NCBI RefSeq assembly: GCF_029960665.1
Contig: NZ_JASBRB010000007.1
Span: forward strand, 1 to 64,000
Direction: 5' to 3'
Source: Pseudarthrobacter sp. AL07
GTDB lineage: Bacteria; Actinomycetota; Actinomycetes; Actinomycetales; Micrococcaceae
Length of the DNA: 64,000 bases
Shown: positions 16,006 to 24,467 of the stretch, piece after piece
Layout of the letters: each line of letters opens with the position of its first letter
Numbering within the stretch: the first letter of the stretch is position 1
The notes under the pieces: model-generated
What the model was told of the DNA's origin: nothing
Databases searched by the model: none
The model's input: the letters and a program-made list of their open reading frames with translations, nothing else
Position numbers and translations under genes: made by a program

Positions 16006-17275
16006 ATGCCCACCGCCAAGGAGCAGACAACCGCCAAGATCCCGCAGCGGGTGATCTGGCTGGCCCTCGCAGGCGCGGTAGGCGGCTTCCTATTCGGCTT
16101 CGACTCCTCCGTGGTGAACGGTGCAGTGGATGCCATCAAGGATGAGTTCGCGCTCTCCGAGGCTGTCACCGGCTTCGCCGTGGCCATCGCCCTGCTGGGC
16201 TGCGCGGCGGGCGCGTTCCTGGCCGGAAAAGTTGCCGACCGCTACGGCCGCATCCCCGCCATGAAGCTCGGCGCGCTGCTGTTCCTGGTCAGCGCCATCG
16301 GAACCGGCGCTCCTGTCCGACGCACTCTTCGCCACCACCGCCGGCGGCGCGGACCAGCCGTTCTGGCTGGGCCTGGAGGCCTGGCGCTGGATGTTCCTCG
16401 CCGCAGCGGTTCCTGCCGTGGTCTACGGCTGGATCGCCTACACGCTCCCGGAATCCCCGCGGTTCCTGGTGTTCCAGGGCAAGGAAGACGAAGCCCGCAA
16501 GGTCTTCGACTCCATTGCCCCGTCCGGGGACACCGACCGGCACATCCGCGAGATCCAGGACGCCATCGAAGAAGACAAGCTGTCCGGCCAGAAAGGCTCG
16601 CTCCGCGGCAAGACTTTCGGCTTGCAGGCAGTGGTCTGGGTGGGCATCATCCTCTCCGTCCTGCAGCAGTTCGTCGGCATCAACGTGATCTTCTACTACT
16701 CCACCACGCTGTGGAAGGCCGTCGGTTTCGAGGAGAAGGACTCGCTCACCATCTCGGTGGCAACCTCCATCACCAACATCCTGGTCACGCTTGTGGCCAT
16801 CGCCCTGGTGGACCGGATCGGCCGCCGCCCCATTCTCCTGGCCGGTTCCATCGGCATGGCGGTTTCACTGGGCACCATGGCGCTGGCGTTCTCCGCCGCC
16901 GTTGGCTCAGGCTCAGAGATCTCACTGCCGGGCGCCTGGGGTCCGGTGGCCCTCGTAGCGGCCAACATCTTTGTGGTCAGCTTCGGCGCGTCCTGGGGCC
17001 CGCTGGTCTGGGTCCTCCTTGGCGAGATCTTCCCGTCCCGGATCCGTGCCCGTGCCCTGGGCCTGGCCGCGGCCGCGCAGTGGGTGGCCAACTTTGCCAT
17101 CACACTCAGCTTCCCGGTGATGGCCGCTGCGTCCCTGCCCTTGACCTACGCCATGTACGCACTGTTCGCGGCGGCGTCGTTCTTCTTTGTCATGTTCAAG
17201 GTGCCGGAGACCAACGGCATGTCCCTGGAACAGGCCGAGACGCTGTTTGTGCCCAAGGGTTCAAAGAGGGCATAA
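16006..17275 (+). pseudogene. Sugar porter family MFS transporter, broken by an internal deletion
   Basis: The first frame starts at the ATG at 16006 (AGGGAGCAGC upstream) and gives a clean sugar porter N-terminus: GAVGGFLFGFDSSVVNGAVD and VADRYGRIPAMKLGALLFLV. At about 16300-16308 the frame is lost. The coding sense continues in another frame as ALLSDALFATTAGGADQPF, then PESPRFLVFQGKEDEARKVF, QQFVGINVIFYYSTTLW, RIGRRPILLAG and PSRIRARALG up to a stop at 17275. The stretch expected in between, including the R-x-G-G-x-G-x-G loop and helices 3-5, is missing. So some 70-80 codons were lost together with the frame. A protein from an internal ATG near 16391 would lack half of the transporter. Confidence 0.85.
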
Positions 17276-17285
17276 CGCCCGGGGG

Positions 17286-17807
17286 TCAGAGAGTGAGCTT
17301 CATGCCCTCATGGCTGGCATCAAAGCCAAGCCGCTCGTAGAAGCGGTGGGCGGCCGTCCGCGTCTTGTGGGTGGTCAGCTGCATCAGCGTGCAGCCGCGG
17401 CGCCTGGATTCGTCAATCGCCCACCCCACCATCAGGTTTCCCAGGCCATGGCCACGAAGGCTGCCCGCCACGCGGACCGCCTCTATCTGCGAGCGCCAGG
17501 AGCCCTGCCGCGAGATGCCAGGCAGGAAACTCAGCTGGAAGGTGGCTGCCACGGGGCCGTTCGCTGCCCCAACCGGTACGTACTCACCCACCACGAGCAA
17601 GTGGCACGGGTCGGCGTCGATCGCTTCAAAAGCCCGCTCGTAGGGCGCCATGTCGAGGGCCAGTTCGCGGGCGGCGCCCAGGGAATCGTCCGCCAGCAGT
17701 GCCACGATGGCGGGCAGATCCGCGGACACGGCGCGCCTGAGGCGGAAGGTCTCGCCGTCGACGTCGGCAGTCAGCAAGGGGGTCAGAGCGCCGGGGTTTG
17801 TGGTCAT
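17286..17807 (-). CDS. GNAT family acetyltransferase
   Basis: Starting at the ATG at 17807 the protein has 173 residues. FRLRRAVSADLPAIVALLADD opens the GNAT fold. IEAVRVAGSLRGHGLGNLMVGWAI holds the acetyl-CoA loop (RGHGLG), and THKTRTAAHRFYERLGFDASHEG is the conserved C-terminal part. The GGGGAG directly abuts this ATG, which is closer than normal, so the start could differ by a few codons. The acceptor is unknown; small-molecule detoxification is common for this type. It converges on the truncated sugar porter with a 10-base gap. Confidence 0.85.
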   Translation of the reverse strand: MTTNPGALTPLLTADVDGETFRLRRAVSADLPAIVALLADDSLGAARELALDMAPYERAFEAIDADPCHLLVVGEYVPVGAANGPVAATFQLSFLPGISRQGSWRSQIEAVRVAGSLRGHGLGNLMVGWAIDESRRRGCTLMQLTTHKTRTAAHRFYERLGFDASHEGMKLTL

Positions 17808-17903
17808 CTCCCCAGCATTCCACAGCCACGTTTCTTGTGATCCACGCGGGCCCGTGCTTGGCTGGCCAACACGGAACAACAGTCATATGGGGGAAGGCCT
17901 GGA

Positions 17904-18182
17904 ATGGATCAGCACACGGTCTCACGCTTACCGGCAACAACTCTGCGGACAGGAATTATTGTGGGCGCCGTCGGCGCCGTCTCGATCATCCTTGCACCGC
18001 AGATCATGCAGACCCTGCTGTTCGGGCCGGCCTACTCACAGGCGCTAAGCATGGTCCTGCAAATAGTCTTCCAGCTGGTCACGCTGTTTTTCCTGCCGTT
18101 TTCCGCCGCGTTGATAGCCGCCTCACTGGTCATGCGCTATATGGACGGTGTGCTTGCCCTGGCGACGAAGACGGACTCCTGA
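17904..18182 (+). CDS. Small membrane protein
   Basis: This 92-residue protein has GGGGGAAGGCC upstream of its ATG. It contains two hydrophobic segments, IIVGAVGAVSIILAPQI (about residues 18-36) and LQIVFQLVTLFFLPFSAALIAASLVM (about 50-75), with a short basic N-terminus. No family is recognised; it might be a small accessory membrane protein. It lies between the divergent GNAT gene and mtlD, and a strong hairpin follows. Confidence 0.6.
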   Translation: MDQHTVSRLPATTLRTGIIVGAVGAVSIILAPQIMQTLLFGPAYSQALSMVLQIVFQLVTLFFLPFSAALIAASLVMRYMDGVLALATKTDS

Positions 18183-18210
18183 TGCGCGCGGGTCACCAAA
18201 ACAGGTAATG

Positions 18211-18246
18211 CACGACGCCGGCACTCAGGTGAGTGCCGGCGTCGTG
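18211..18246. terminator. Perfect 16-bp hairpin between small membrane gene and mtlD
   Basis: CACGACGCCGGCACTC (18211-18226) pairs exactly with GAGTGCCGGCGTCGTG (18231-18246) around the loop AGGT. It separates two convergent genes and is probably a shared terminator for both strands. Confidence 0.75.
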
Positions 18247-18275
18247 ATTGCGAGAGGGTTTCCGAAAAACCCGCC

Positions 18276-18292
18276 GGAAGTGAGAGAGCGTT
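18276..18292. repeat. Copy of the GGAAGTGAGAGAGCGTT element at the 3' end of mtlD
   Basis: GGAAGTGAGAGAGCGTT is identical to the right arm of the inverted repeat at 29501-29546. It runs up to the mtlD stop codon, whose last base it covers. A small stem GGGTTT/AAACCC lies just before it (about 18256-18272). It appears to be a single arm of a dispersed intergenic element. Confidence 0.6.
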
Positions 18293-19455
18293 TAGGCGGG
18301 CGCCTTGGCCCCTTCAGCCTGTCGTTCTTCCACCAGCGTGGACACGGCTGCGAACAGCGGGTGCTCCGGAGCAAGTCCAGTGATCCGGGCTGTGGCGTCT
18401 GCCGGCGTTGAGGACGCCAGGATCTGGGCGAGCTCGGTGGCCTCGGCGTCCGCGGGGTCGCTGAAGCGCAGGGCCGCGGCGATGGCACCCAGGAGCGCCT
18501 CGGGCACGATCCCGCGTTCGGCCAGTTCAGCCGCGGGGCCGATGAACCGTTCATGCCGGCTGAGCTTGCGCATCGGGGCGCGGCCCACCCGGTTCACGGT
18601 GTCCGGCAGGTGCGGGTTGGAGAACCGGACCAGGATCTTCTGGACGTAGGCTTCCTGCTCGTCATTGTTGAAGCCGTGCTTGGCCACGAGGAGCTGCTTG
18701 GTCTCCTCCAGGACGGCCCGGACGTCTTCCGCAACGTCCTGGTCCGCCATGGCGTCGGAGAGTTTCTCCAGGCCTGCCTCGAACCCAAAGTACGCTGCCG
18801 AGGCGTGCCCGGTGTTCACGGTAAAAAGCTTCCGCTCGATGTACGGCGAGAGCTCGTTCACAAACGTTGCGCCCGGGATAACCGGCGCAGCATCGCCGAA
18901 TGCGGTCCTGTCGATGACCCACTCGTAGAACGTCTCCACGGTGACGTCCAGGCCCTGCCCCGGCTCCTGATTGGGCACAATCCGGTCCACGGCGGTGTTC
19001 GCAAACACCGCAAGGGAATCCAGGGGGCCGGCGGCGTCATCCCAGAGCGCGGCCACTTCGGCCCGCAGGATGTCCGTGGCGTTGATGGCGTTCTCGCAGG
19101 CCATGACCTGCAGCGGAGCCAGCCCGGCAGCCCGCGCCGCGATGCCCTTGGCGATGGCGGGTGCCACGAACTTCAGGATGTGCGGCCCCACGGCAGTGGT
19201 GACGATATCCGCCGTCGCGATTTCCCGCACCAGCTCCGCTTCCTGCGTGCCGGAGTTCAGCGCGCGGAAGTTGTCCACCGTCCGGACGGTGGGGTTCTCC
19301 CCAACCTCGTGGACGTTGTAGCTGTCCGCTGCCGCCAGCTGGACTATGAGCGCGTCCGCTACATCCGCGAACACCACCTCATAACCGGCCTGGTGCAGCA
19401 GCAGCCCCACAAAGCCGCGGCCGATGTTCCCGGCTCCGAAATGTACTGCCTTCAC
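18292..19455 (-). CDS. mtlD: Mannitol-1-phosphate 5-dehydrogenase
   Basis: The 387-residue protein begins MKAVHFGAGNIGRGFVGLLL, the NAD-binding loop and hallmark start of MtlD. ACENAINATDILRAEV and the KLFTVNTGHASAAYFGF region with the catalytic lysine are also typical of the polyol dehydrogenase superfamily. It oxidises mannitol-1-phosphate to fructose-6-phosphate, the step after PTS uptake. It starts with GTG, and that codon overlaps the TAG of mtlA by one base (TAGTG), so the pair is translationally coupled. Expression presumably comes from the upstream TetR-mtlA transcript. Confidence 0.95.
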   Translation of the reverse strand: MKAVHFGAGNIGRGFVGLLLHQAGYEVVFADVADALIVQLAAADSYNVHEVGENPTVRTVDNFRALNSGTQEAELVREIATADIVTTAVGPHILKFVAPAIAKGIAARAAGLAPLQVMACENAINATDILRAEVAALWDDAAGPLDSLAVFANTAVDRIVPNQEPGQGLDVTVETFYEWVIDRTAFGDAAPVIPGATFVNELSPYIERKLFTVNTGHASAAYFGFEAGLEKLSDAMADQDVAEDVRAVLEETKQLLVAKHGFNNDEQEAYVQKILVRFSNPHLPDTVNRVGRAPMRKLSRHERFIGPAAELAERGIVPEALLGAIAAALRFSDPADAEATELAQILASSTPADATARITGLAPEHPLFAAVSTLVEERQAEGAKAPA

Positions 19456-21506
19456 TATGCGTTCACCTTTCCGAACAATTCCAGGACTTCCTCAACGGAC
19501 GTGGCCGCTTCCAGCTGGGCCACCTGGGCATTGTTGGTGAAGACCTTCGCGATGGAGGACAGGATGTGGAGGTGTTCGTTGTTGATGCCCGCCACGCCAA
19601 CCACGAACTTGACCTGCTTGCCGTCCCAGTCGATGCCGTTAGGGTAGCGGATCACGGACACCGCTGACTTCAGGATGTGGTCCTTGGCGGCGTTGGTGCC
19701 ATGCGGGATGGCCAGGAAGCTGCCCATGTAGGTGGACACGGATTCCTCGCGTTCGTGCATGGCCGCGAGGTAGCCCTCGTCCACGGCGCCGCGGGCCAGG
19801 AGGAGCTGCCCGGCTTCGTCGATCGCGGCATCGCGGGTGGTGGCGGTGCCGTTGAGGATGACACTGTCGGCCATCAGGATGTCCGACCGCGCCGCAGTCT
19901 CCGCAGCCTCGACTGGTGCCGTACCGCTGCCAACGGCCGGTACCGAGTCCACCGGGGCACTGGCGACGTGGGCCCCGTGGCCGGCAGCAGCACCGTCGTC
20001 GGGCGTTGCGCCTTCGGTGTTGTGCTCCTTGACCAGCTCCACAATCTCGTCATACCGCGGGCTGTTCATGAAGTTATCCACGGAGAAGTGCGCAGCACTG
20101 GAGGTGACGGGCTTGGCTCGCTCGGTCAGGTCCTGGTGGGTGATCACAACGTCGTAGGTGTCGCTGAGGTTGGCGATAGCGGCGTTGGTGACCTTGACGT
20201 CCGGGAACCCGGCCGCCTTGATCTTGTTCCGCAGCACGGATGCTCCCATGGCACTGGAGCCCATACCGGCGTCGCACGCGAAGACGATGTTCTTGATGGG
20301 GCCGGCGAGGACGGCCGTGCCCACCCCTGTACCAGCGCCGCCGCCGGTCAGCATGGATGAGACGGAGCTCTTTTTGCCCTTCATGGCTTCCATCTTGGAT
20401 GTGGCGTCGCCCAGGTCCGCCTCGTCGCTGTGCTTTGTGGTTTTCAGGATCACCGAGGCGACCAGGAACGACACCGCGGTGGCGAGCAACACCGCGAGGA
20501 TCACCCCTACGTAGCTGTCCCGGGACGTTTGGGCGAGCACGGCGATGATGGAGCCAGGCGCGGCCGGAGCAACGAGTCCGGAGCCGGTGACGGCCAAGGT
20601 GGCAATACCCGTCATGCCGCCAGCGATCGCGGCCAGGATCAGCAGCGGGCGCATCAGGACGTACGGGAAGTAGATTTCGTGGATGCCACCGAAGAAGTGG
20701 ATGATCGCGGCGCCAGGGGCAGAGCCCTTGGCAAGGCCGCGGCCGAAGAACATGTACGCCAGCAGGATGCCAAGGCCCGGGCCGGGGTTCGCCTCGAGCA
20801 GGAAGAGGATGGACTTGCCCTGTTCAAGTGATTGCTGGATGCCCAGCGGAGTCAGCACGCCGTGGTTGATGGCGTTGTTCAGGAACAGCACCTTGGCAGG
20901 TTCAATGAAAATGCTGGTAAGCGGCAGGAGGCCGTTGTTGACCAGGAACTGGACCACGTTCCCGGCACCGGTGCTGAAAGCCTGGACCAGCGGCGAGATG
21001 CCGTAGAAGCCCAGCATCGCCAGCAGCGCGCCCCAGATACCGGCGGAGAAGTTGTTCACGAGCATTTCGAAGCCCGGGCGGATCTTGCCCTCCCACAGGA
21101 GGTCGATCTTCTTCATCGTCCAGCCGCCGAGGGGACCCATGATCATGGCGCCGATGAACATCGGGATGCCGGCGCCCACAATGACGCCCATGGTACCGAT
21201 GGCGCCCACCACGCCGCCGCGGACGTCGTAGACCATTTTGCCGCCGGTGTAGCCGATCAGGAGTGGCAGCAGGTAGGTGATCATAGGTCCAACCAGGCCT
21301 ACATAGGGAACTCCTTCGGCGTTGGTGCCGAAGCCGCCCAGGGCCGGGACCGGGATCCAGCCCTTCTCAATAAAGAGGGCTGTGATGAGCCCCCACGCGA
21401 TGAACGCGCCAATGTTGGGCATAATCATGCCGGACAGGAACGTCCCGAACTTCTGGACGCCGACCCGCACGCTGGTGCGGGGCTTTGCAACTGTCTCTGT
21501 TGCCAT
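19455..21506 (-). CDS. mtlA: Mannitol-specific PTS permease, IICBA
   Basis: The 683-residue protein is a three-domain fusion. Residues about 1-345 are the IIC membrane domain (FGTFLSGMIMPNIGAFIAWG, NHGVLTPLG, GGIHEIYFPYVLM). IIB follows with FACDAGMGSSAMGAS, Cys about 411 being the phosphorylated residue. IIA at the C-terminus has FLAIPHGTNAAKDHI, His about 602 accepting phosphate from HPr. An Ala/Gly-rich linker joins IIB to IIA. The protein takes up mannitol and phosphorylates it. It is between a TetR-type gene upstream and mtlD downstream, all in one direction. Confidence 0.95.
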   Translation of the reverse strand: MATETVAKPRTSVRVGVQKFGTFLSGMIMPNIGAFIAWGLITALFIEKGWIPVPALGGFGTNAEGVPYVGLVGPMITYLLPLLIGYTGGKMVYDVRGGVVGAIGTMGVIVGAGIPMFIGAMIMGPLGGWTMKKIDLLWEGKIRPGFEMLVNNFSAGIWGALLAMLGFYGISPLVQAFSTGAGNVVQFLVNNGLLPLTSIFIEPAKVLFLNNAINHGVLTPLGIQQSLEQGKSILFLLEANPGPGLGILLAYMFFGRGLAKGSAPGAAIIHFFGGIHEIYFPYVLMRPLLILAAIAGGMTGIATLAVTGSGLVAPAAPGSIIAVLAQTSRDSYVGVILAVLLATAVSFLVASVILKTTKHSDEADLGDATSKMEAMKGKKSSVSSMLTGGGAGTGVGTAVLAGPIKNIVFACDAGMGSSAMGASVLRNKIKAAGFPDVKVTNAAIANLSDTYDVVITHQDLTERAKPVTSSAAHFSVDNFMNSPRYDEIVELVKEHNTEGATPDDGAAAGHGAHVASAPVDSVPAVGSGTAPVEAAETAARSDILMADSVILNGTATTRDAAIDEAGQLLLARGAVDEGYLAAMHEREESVSTYMGSFLAIPHGTNAAKDHILKSAVSVIRYPNGIDWDGKQVKFVVGVAGINNEHLHILSSIAKVFTNNAQVAQLEAATSVEEVLELFGKVNA

Positions 21507-21555
21507 GTGCTTTCCTAACCGTCATTCCTGCGGCTGTGCAGGCTGGATTCGATAC

Positions 21556-22284
21556 TTACGACGACGTGCTGGTAGAGATCCGGTGGAGCCATTCGAGGAA
21601 AAGTTTGAGTTCCGAGCTGGAGAGCTGGTCGGAGTGCGATGCCTGAAGCGCGGCATTCAGGGCAATCGCTGCCACCACCACGGAGGACCTTGCGGAGTCT
21701 TCCGTGGCCGCCCCTTCGGCTTGTGCCGGGGACACGGCAAAGATCATGGCGTCCCGGGTCATGGTGGACAGTTCGAGGTTACGTTCGGCGGCGGGCTCCG
21801 CAATCAGCATGAGCGTCACCCCCACGTTGGCGGCCAGGATAGACCTGGCCGCTTCCCGCGGCTGGACATTTAGCTGGCCCGCTGCCGCAGCCTTGTTCAG
21901 CATTTCCTCCATCAGCGACTCGGCATCGGCGACGATGGCGGGGCGGCTTTCGGGGCGGAGATTGCCGAACATCACCAGGTACAGTTCCGGCTGCTTAAGT
22001 CCGAACTGGACGTGGTTGTCCCACATCCTCCGGATATCCTCCAATGGATTTCCGGACGGGGCGAAATCTCTTTCGCCCGCGACATACTCCTCAAAGCCTG
22101 CGGTGACAACGGCGTCGAAAAGGCCTTCCTTGTCACCGAAGTGGTGGTACAGGGTGGGCGCCGTTAACCCTGCCAGCTGCGTGATCTGACGGGTGGACAC
22201 GGATGCTCCGGCGGATTTTGCCAGCAACTCGGCGGCTGCATGCAATAGCCGCATTTTGGGGGGAAGCTGGCCATCCAAACTCAT
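21556..22284 (-). CDS. TetR family regulator of the mannitol/general PTS locus
   Basis: The 242-residue protein has a clear TetR DNA-binding domain: LLHAAAELLAKSAGASVSTRQITQLAGLTAPTLYHHFGDKEGLFDAV. The C-terminal domain is a typical TetR helical bundle. It heads the mtlA-mtlD group and is divergent from ptsI. A perfect palindrome in the shared intergenic region overlaps the -35 box of the predicted ptsI promoter, so it probably represses ptsI-ptsH and its own operon. A TetR protein here, instead of the MtlR-type PRD activators of Firmicutes, is notable. The ligand is unknown. Confidence 0.85.
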   Translation of the reverse strand: MSLDGQLPPKMRLLHAAAELLAKSAGASVSTRQITQLAGLTAPTLYHHFGDKEGLFDAVVTAGFEEYVAGERDFAPSGNPLEDIRRMWDNHVQFGLKQPELYLVMFGNLRPESRPAIVADAESLMEEMLNKAAAAGQLNVQPREAARSILAANVGVTLMLIAEPAAERNLELSTMTRDAMIFAVSPAQAEGAATEDSARSSVVVAAIALNAALQASHSDQLSSSELKLFLEWLHRISTSTSS

Positions 22285-22302
22285 AGCCGCTACCCTATCA
22301 CC

Positions 22303-22337
22303 TATAGCATTGCTATATGAACTGAATCACATATAAT
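22303..22337 (+). promoter_or_regulatory. ptsI promoter with TetR-type operator
   Basis: TATAGCATTGCTATA (22303-22317) is a perfect palindrome of 7-base arms around one T. It covers TTGCTA (22310-22315), which stands 16 bases before TATAAT (22332-22337), giving a good sigma-70-type promoter pointing at ptsI. The palindrome ends 19 bases upstream of the divergent TetR start, so binding would block both directions. A leader of about 100 bases precedes the ptsI GTG. Confidence 0.65.
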
Positions 22338-22445
22338 TTTTTTCAGGCACGTTCCCGCACTCGCACATAGTGGTCGCGGCGGCCCCGGCATGGCGCCGGG
22401 AGATCCTAGGCGGGCCTGTCTACCGGCAGAGAATGAGGACCTTCA

Positions 22446-24131
22446 GTGCAGAACTTCCCAGGAGTTGGCGTCAGCCCCGGCCGCATCATCGGGACCATCC
22501 GGCAAATGCCCAAACCGATCAGCGAACCCCCCGCAGGCGAGCAGCTGGCCGGCGGTACCTCCGCCGAGGAGGCCACTGCCGCTCTCAAGGCAGCCTCGCA
22601 GGCCGTCCACGACGAACTTAAGGCCCGGGCCGCCCACGCATCCGGAGACGGCAAAGCAGTCCTGGAAGCCACGGCACTGATGGCCAAGGACACCATGCTG
22701 ATAAAGGGTGCGGCCAAGCTCGTTGCCCGCGGACTCTCGAGCGAGCGCGCCATCTGGGAATCCGGTTCCTCCGTTGCTGAAATGCTGCACAACCTGGGCG
22801 GTTACATGGCCGAACGCGCCACCGACGTCCTGGATGTGCGCGCCCGGATCGTCGCCGAGCTGCGCGGCGTGCCCGCGCCCGGCATCCCTACCTCCAGCAC
22901 GCCATTCATCCTCGTCGCCGAAGACCTGGCACCGGCGGACACCGCCACCCTGGACCCGAACAAAGTGCTGGCACTCGTTACAGCGGGCGGCGGCCCCCAG
23001 TCCCACACCGCCATCATCGCCCGTTCCCTTGGCCTGCCTGCCGTGGTGGCAGCCGTAGGCGTGGACGAACTCCCGGACGGCACGGACGTCTATGTTGACG
23101 GCGCGGCCGGAACCATCACGGCTGAGCCCGACGAATCACTGCGTGCCGCAGCGGAAGCATGGGCGGCCACGGCTTCCCTGCTGGCCGAATTCAGCGGCAC
23201 GGGCACGACGGCGGACGGCCACCTGGTGCCGCTGCTCGCCAACGTTGGCGGCGGCAAGGACGCCGAGGCGGCCGCCAAGCTGGGCGCCCAGGGCGTGGGC
23301 CTTTTCCGCACCGAATTCTGCTTCCTCGAACGGGACTCCGAGCCCAGCGTTGAGGAACAGGCCGCCGCCTACAAAAGCGTTTTTGATGCGTTCCCAGGAA
23401 AGAAAGTGGTTCTGCGAACGCTCGACGCCGGCGCCGACAAGCCGCTTCCATTCCTGACCGACTCCACGGAGCCCAATCCGGCCTTGGGCGTCCGCGGCTA
23501 CCGCACGGACTTCACCACACCGGGCGTGCTGGACCGCCAGCTGGAAGCGATCGCCCTGGCCGAGAAGCAGTCCGAAGCGGACGTGTGGGTCATGGCCCCC
23601 ATGATCTCGACGGCGGAAGAGGCGGCCCGCTTCGCCTCAATGTGCGCCGACGCCGGCATCAAGACGCCCGGCGTGATGGTCGAAGTCCCCTCCGCCGCGC
23701 TCACCGCCGAGGCCATCCTGCGCGAGGTGGGCTTCGCAAGCCTGGGCACCAACGACCTCACCCAGTACGCCATGGCGGCCGACCGCCAGCTGGGCCCCCT
23801 GGCCAACCTCAACACGCCCTGGCAGCCGGCCGTGCTGCGTTTGGTGGGATTGACAGTGGAGGGCTCCCGCGCGGAAGGCCACAACAAGCCCGTGGGCGTA
23901 TGCGGTGAGGCGGCCGCTGACCCGGCCCTCGCCGTCGTACTTACGGGGCTGGGCGTCAACACGCTGTCCATGACCGCGCGGTCCCTGGCCGCTGTCGCCG
24001 CGGTACTGAAGACCGTCACGCTGGCAGAGGCGCAGCAGCTGGCCAAGCTGGCCCTCTCCGCGCCCAGCGCCACCGAAGCCAAGGCCTGGGTACGGGAAAA
24101 GCTGCCCGTCCTCGAAGAGCTCGGCCTCTAA
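22446..24131 (+). CDS. ptsI: PTS enzyme I (phosphoenolpyruvate-protein phosphotransferase)
   Basis: The 561-residue protein starts at a GTG after GAGGACCTTCA. GGGPQSHTAIIARSLGLPAV carries the phosphorylated histidine (about residue 187). The PEP-binding barrel includes GLFRTEFCFLERD, LRTLDAGADKPLPFL, GVRGYRTDF and FASLGTNDLTQYAMAADR, as in all EI proteins. It takes phosphate from PEP and passes it to HPr. ptsH follows 57 bases downstream, and the mannitol permease genes are divergent across a shared operator region, so supply of EI/HPr may be linked to PTS sugar availability. Confidence 0.95.
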   Translation: MQNFPGVGVSPGRIIGTIRQMPKPISEPPAGEQLAGGTSAEEATAALKAASQAVHDELKARAAHASGDGKAVLEATALMAKDTMLIKGAAKLVARGLSSERAIWESGSSVAEMLHNLGGYMAERATDVLDVRARIVAELRGVPAPGIPTSSTPFILVAEDLAPADTATLDPNKVLALVTAGGGPQSHTAIIARSLGLPAVVAAVGVDELPDGTDVYVDGAAGTITAEPDESLRAAAEAWAATASLLAEFSGTGTTADGHLVPLLANVGGGKDAEAAAKLGAQGVGLFRTEFCFLERDSEPSVEEQAAAYKSVFDAFPGKKVVLRTLDAGADKPLPFLTDSTEPNPALGVRGYRTDFTTPGVLDRQLEAIALAEKQSEADVWVMAPMISTAEEAARFASMCADAGIKTPGVMVEVPSAALTAEAILREVGFASLGTNDLTQYAMAADRQLGPLANLNTPWQPAVLRLVGLTVEGSRAEGHNKPVGVCGEAAADPALAVVLTGLGVNTLSMTARSLAAVAAVLKTVTLAEAQQLAKLALSAPSATEAKAWVREKLPVLEELGL

Positions 24132-24188
24132 GCGCCTGCCGCTCCAGACAGCCAGCCAACCACCAAGAAGCACCCACCAGGAGGAACA

Positions 24189-24467
24189 ATGCCAGAACGC
24201 ATCGCCACCATCGCCAGCCGCTCCGGCCTGCACGCGCGCCCCGCCGCGCTGTTTGCTGAAGCCGCGGGGGACGTGGGAGTTGAAGTCACCATTGCCATGC
24301 AGGGCGACCCGGAGGACGACGCACTGGACGCTTCGAGCATCCTGTCGCTGATGACCCTGGGCGCCGCCAAGGGCGATGTTGTGGTGCTCCGGGCTGCAGG
24401 TGACGGCGCCGACGCGGCACTGGACTCGCTGGTCAAGCTCCTGGAAACGGACCTCGACGCCGAATAG
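24189..24467 (+). CDS. ptsH: Phosphocarrier protein HPr
   Basis: The 92-residue protein begins MPERIATIASRSGLHARPAA; His15 is the phospho-acceptor in the SGLHARPA motif. The helix DASSILSLMTLGAAKGD corresponds to the region around the regulatory serine of Firmicute HPr, but the local sequence differs from the classic K-S-I-M pattern. AGGAGGAAC lies before the ATG. It relays phosphate from EI to MtlA and other permeases. Its last 35 bases overlap the 3' end of the hydrolase gene on the other strand. Confidence 0.95.
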   Translation: MPERIATIASRSGLHARPAALFAEAAGDVGVEVTIAMQGDPEDDALDASSILSLMTLGAAKGDVVVLRAAGDGADAALDSLVKLLETDLDAE

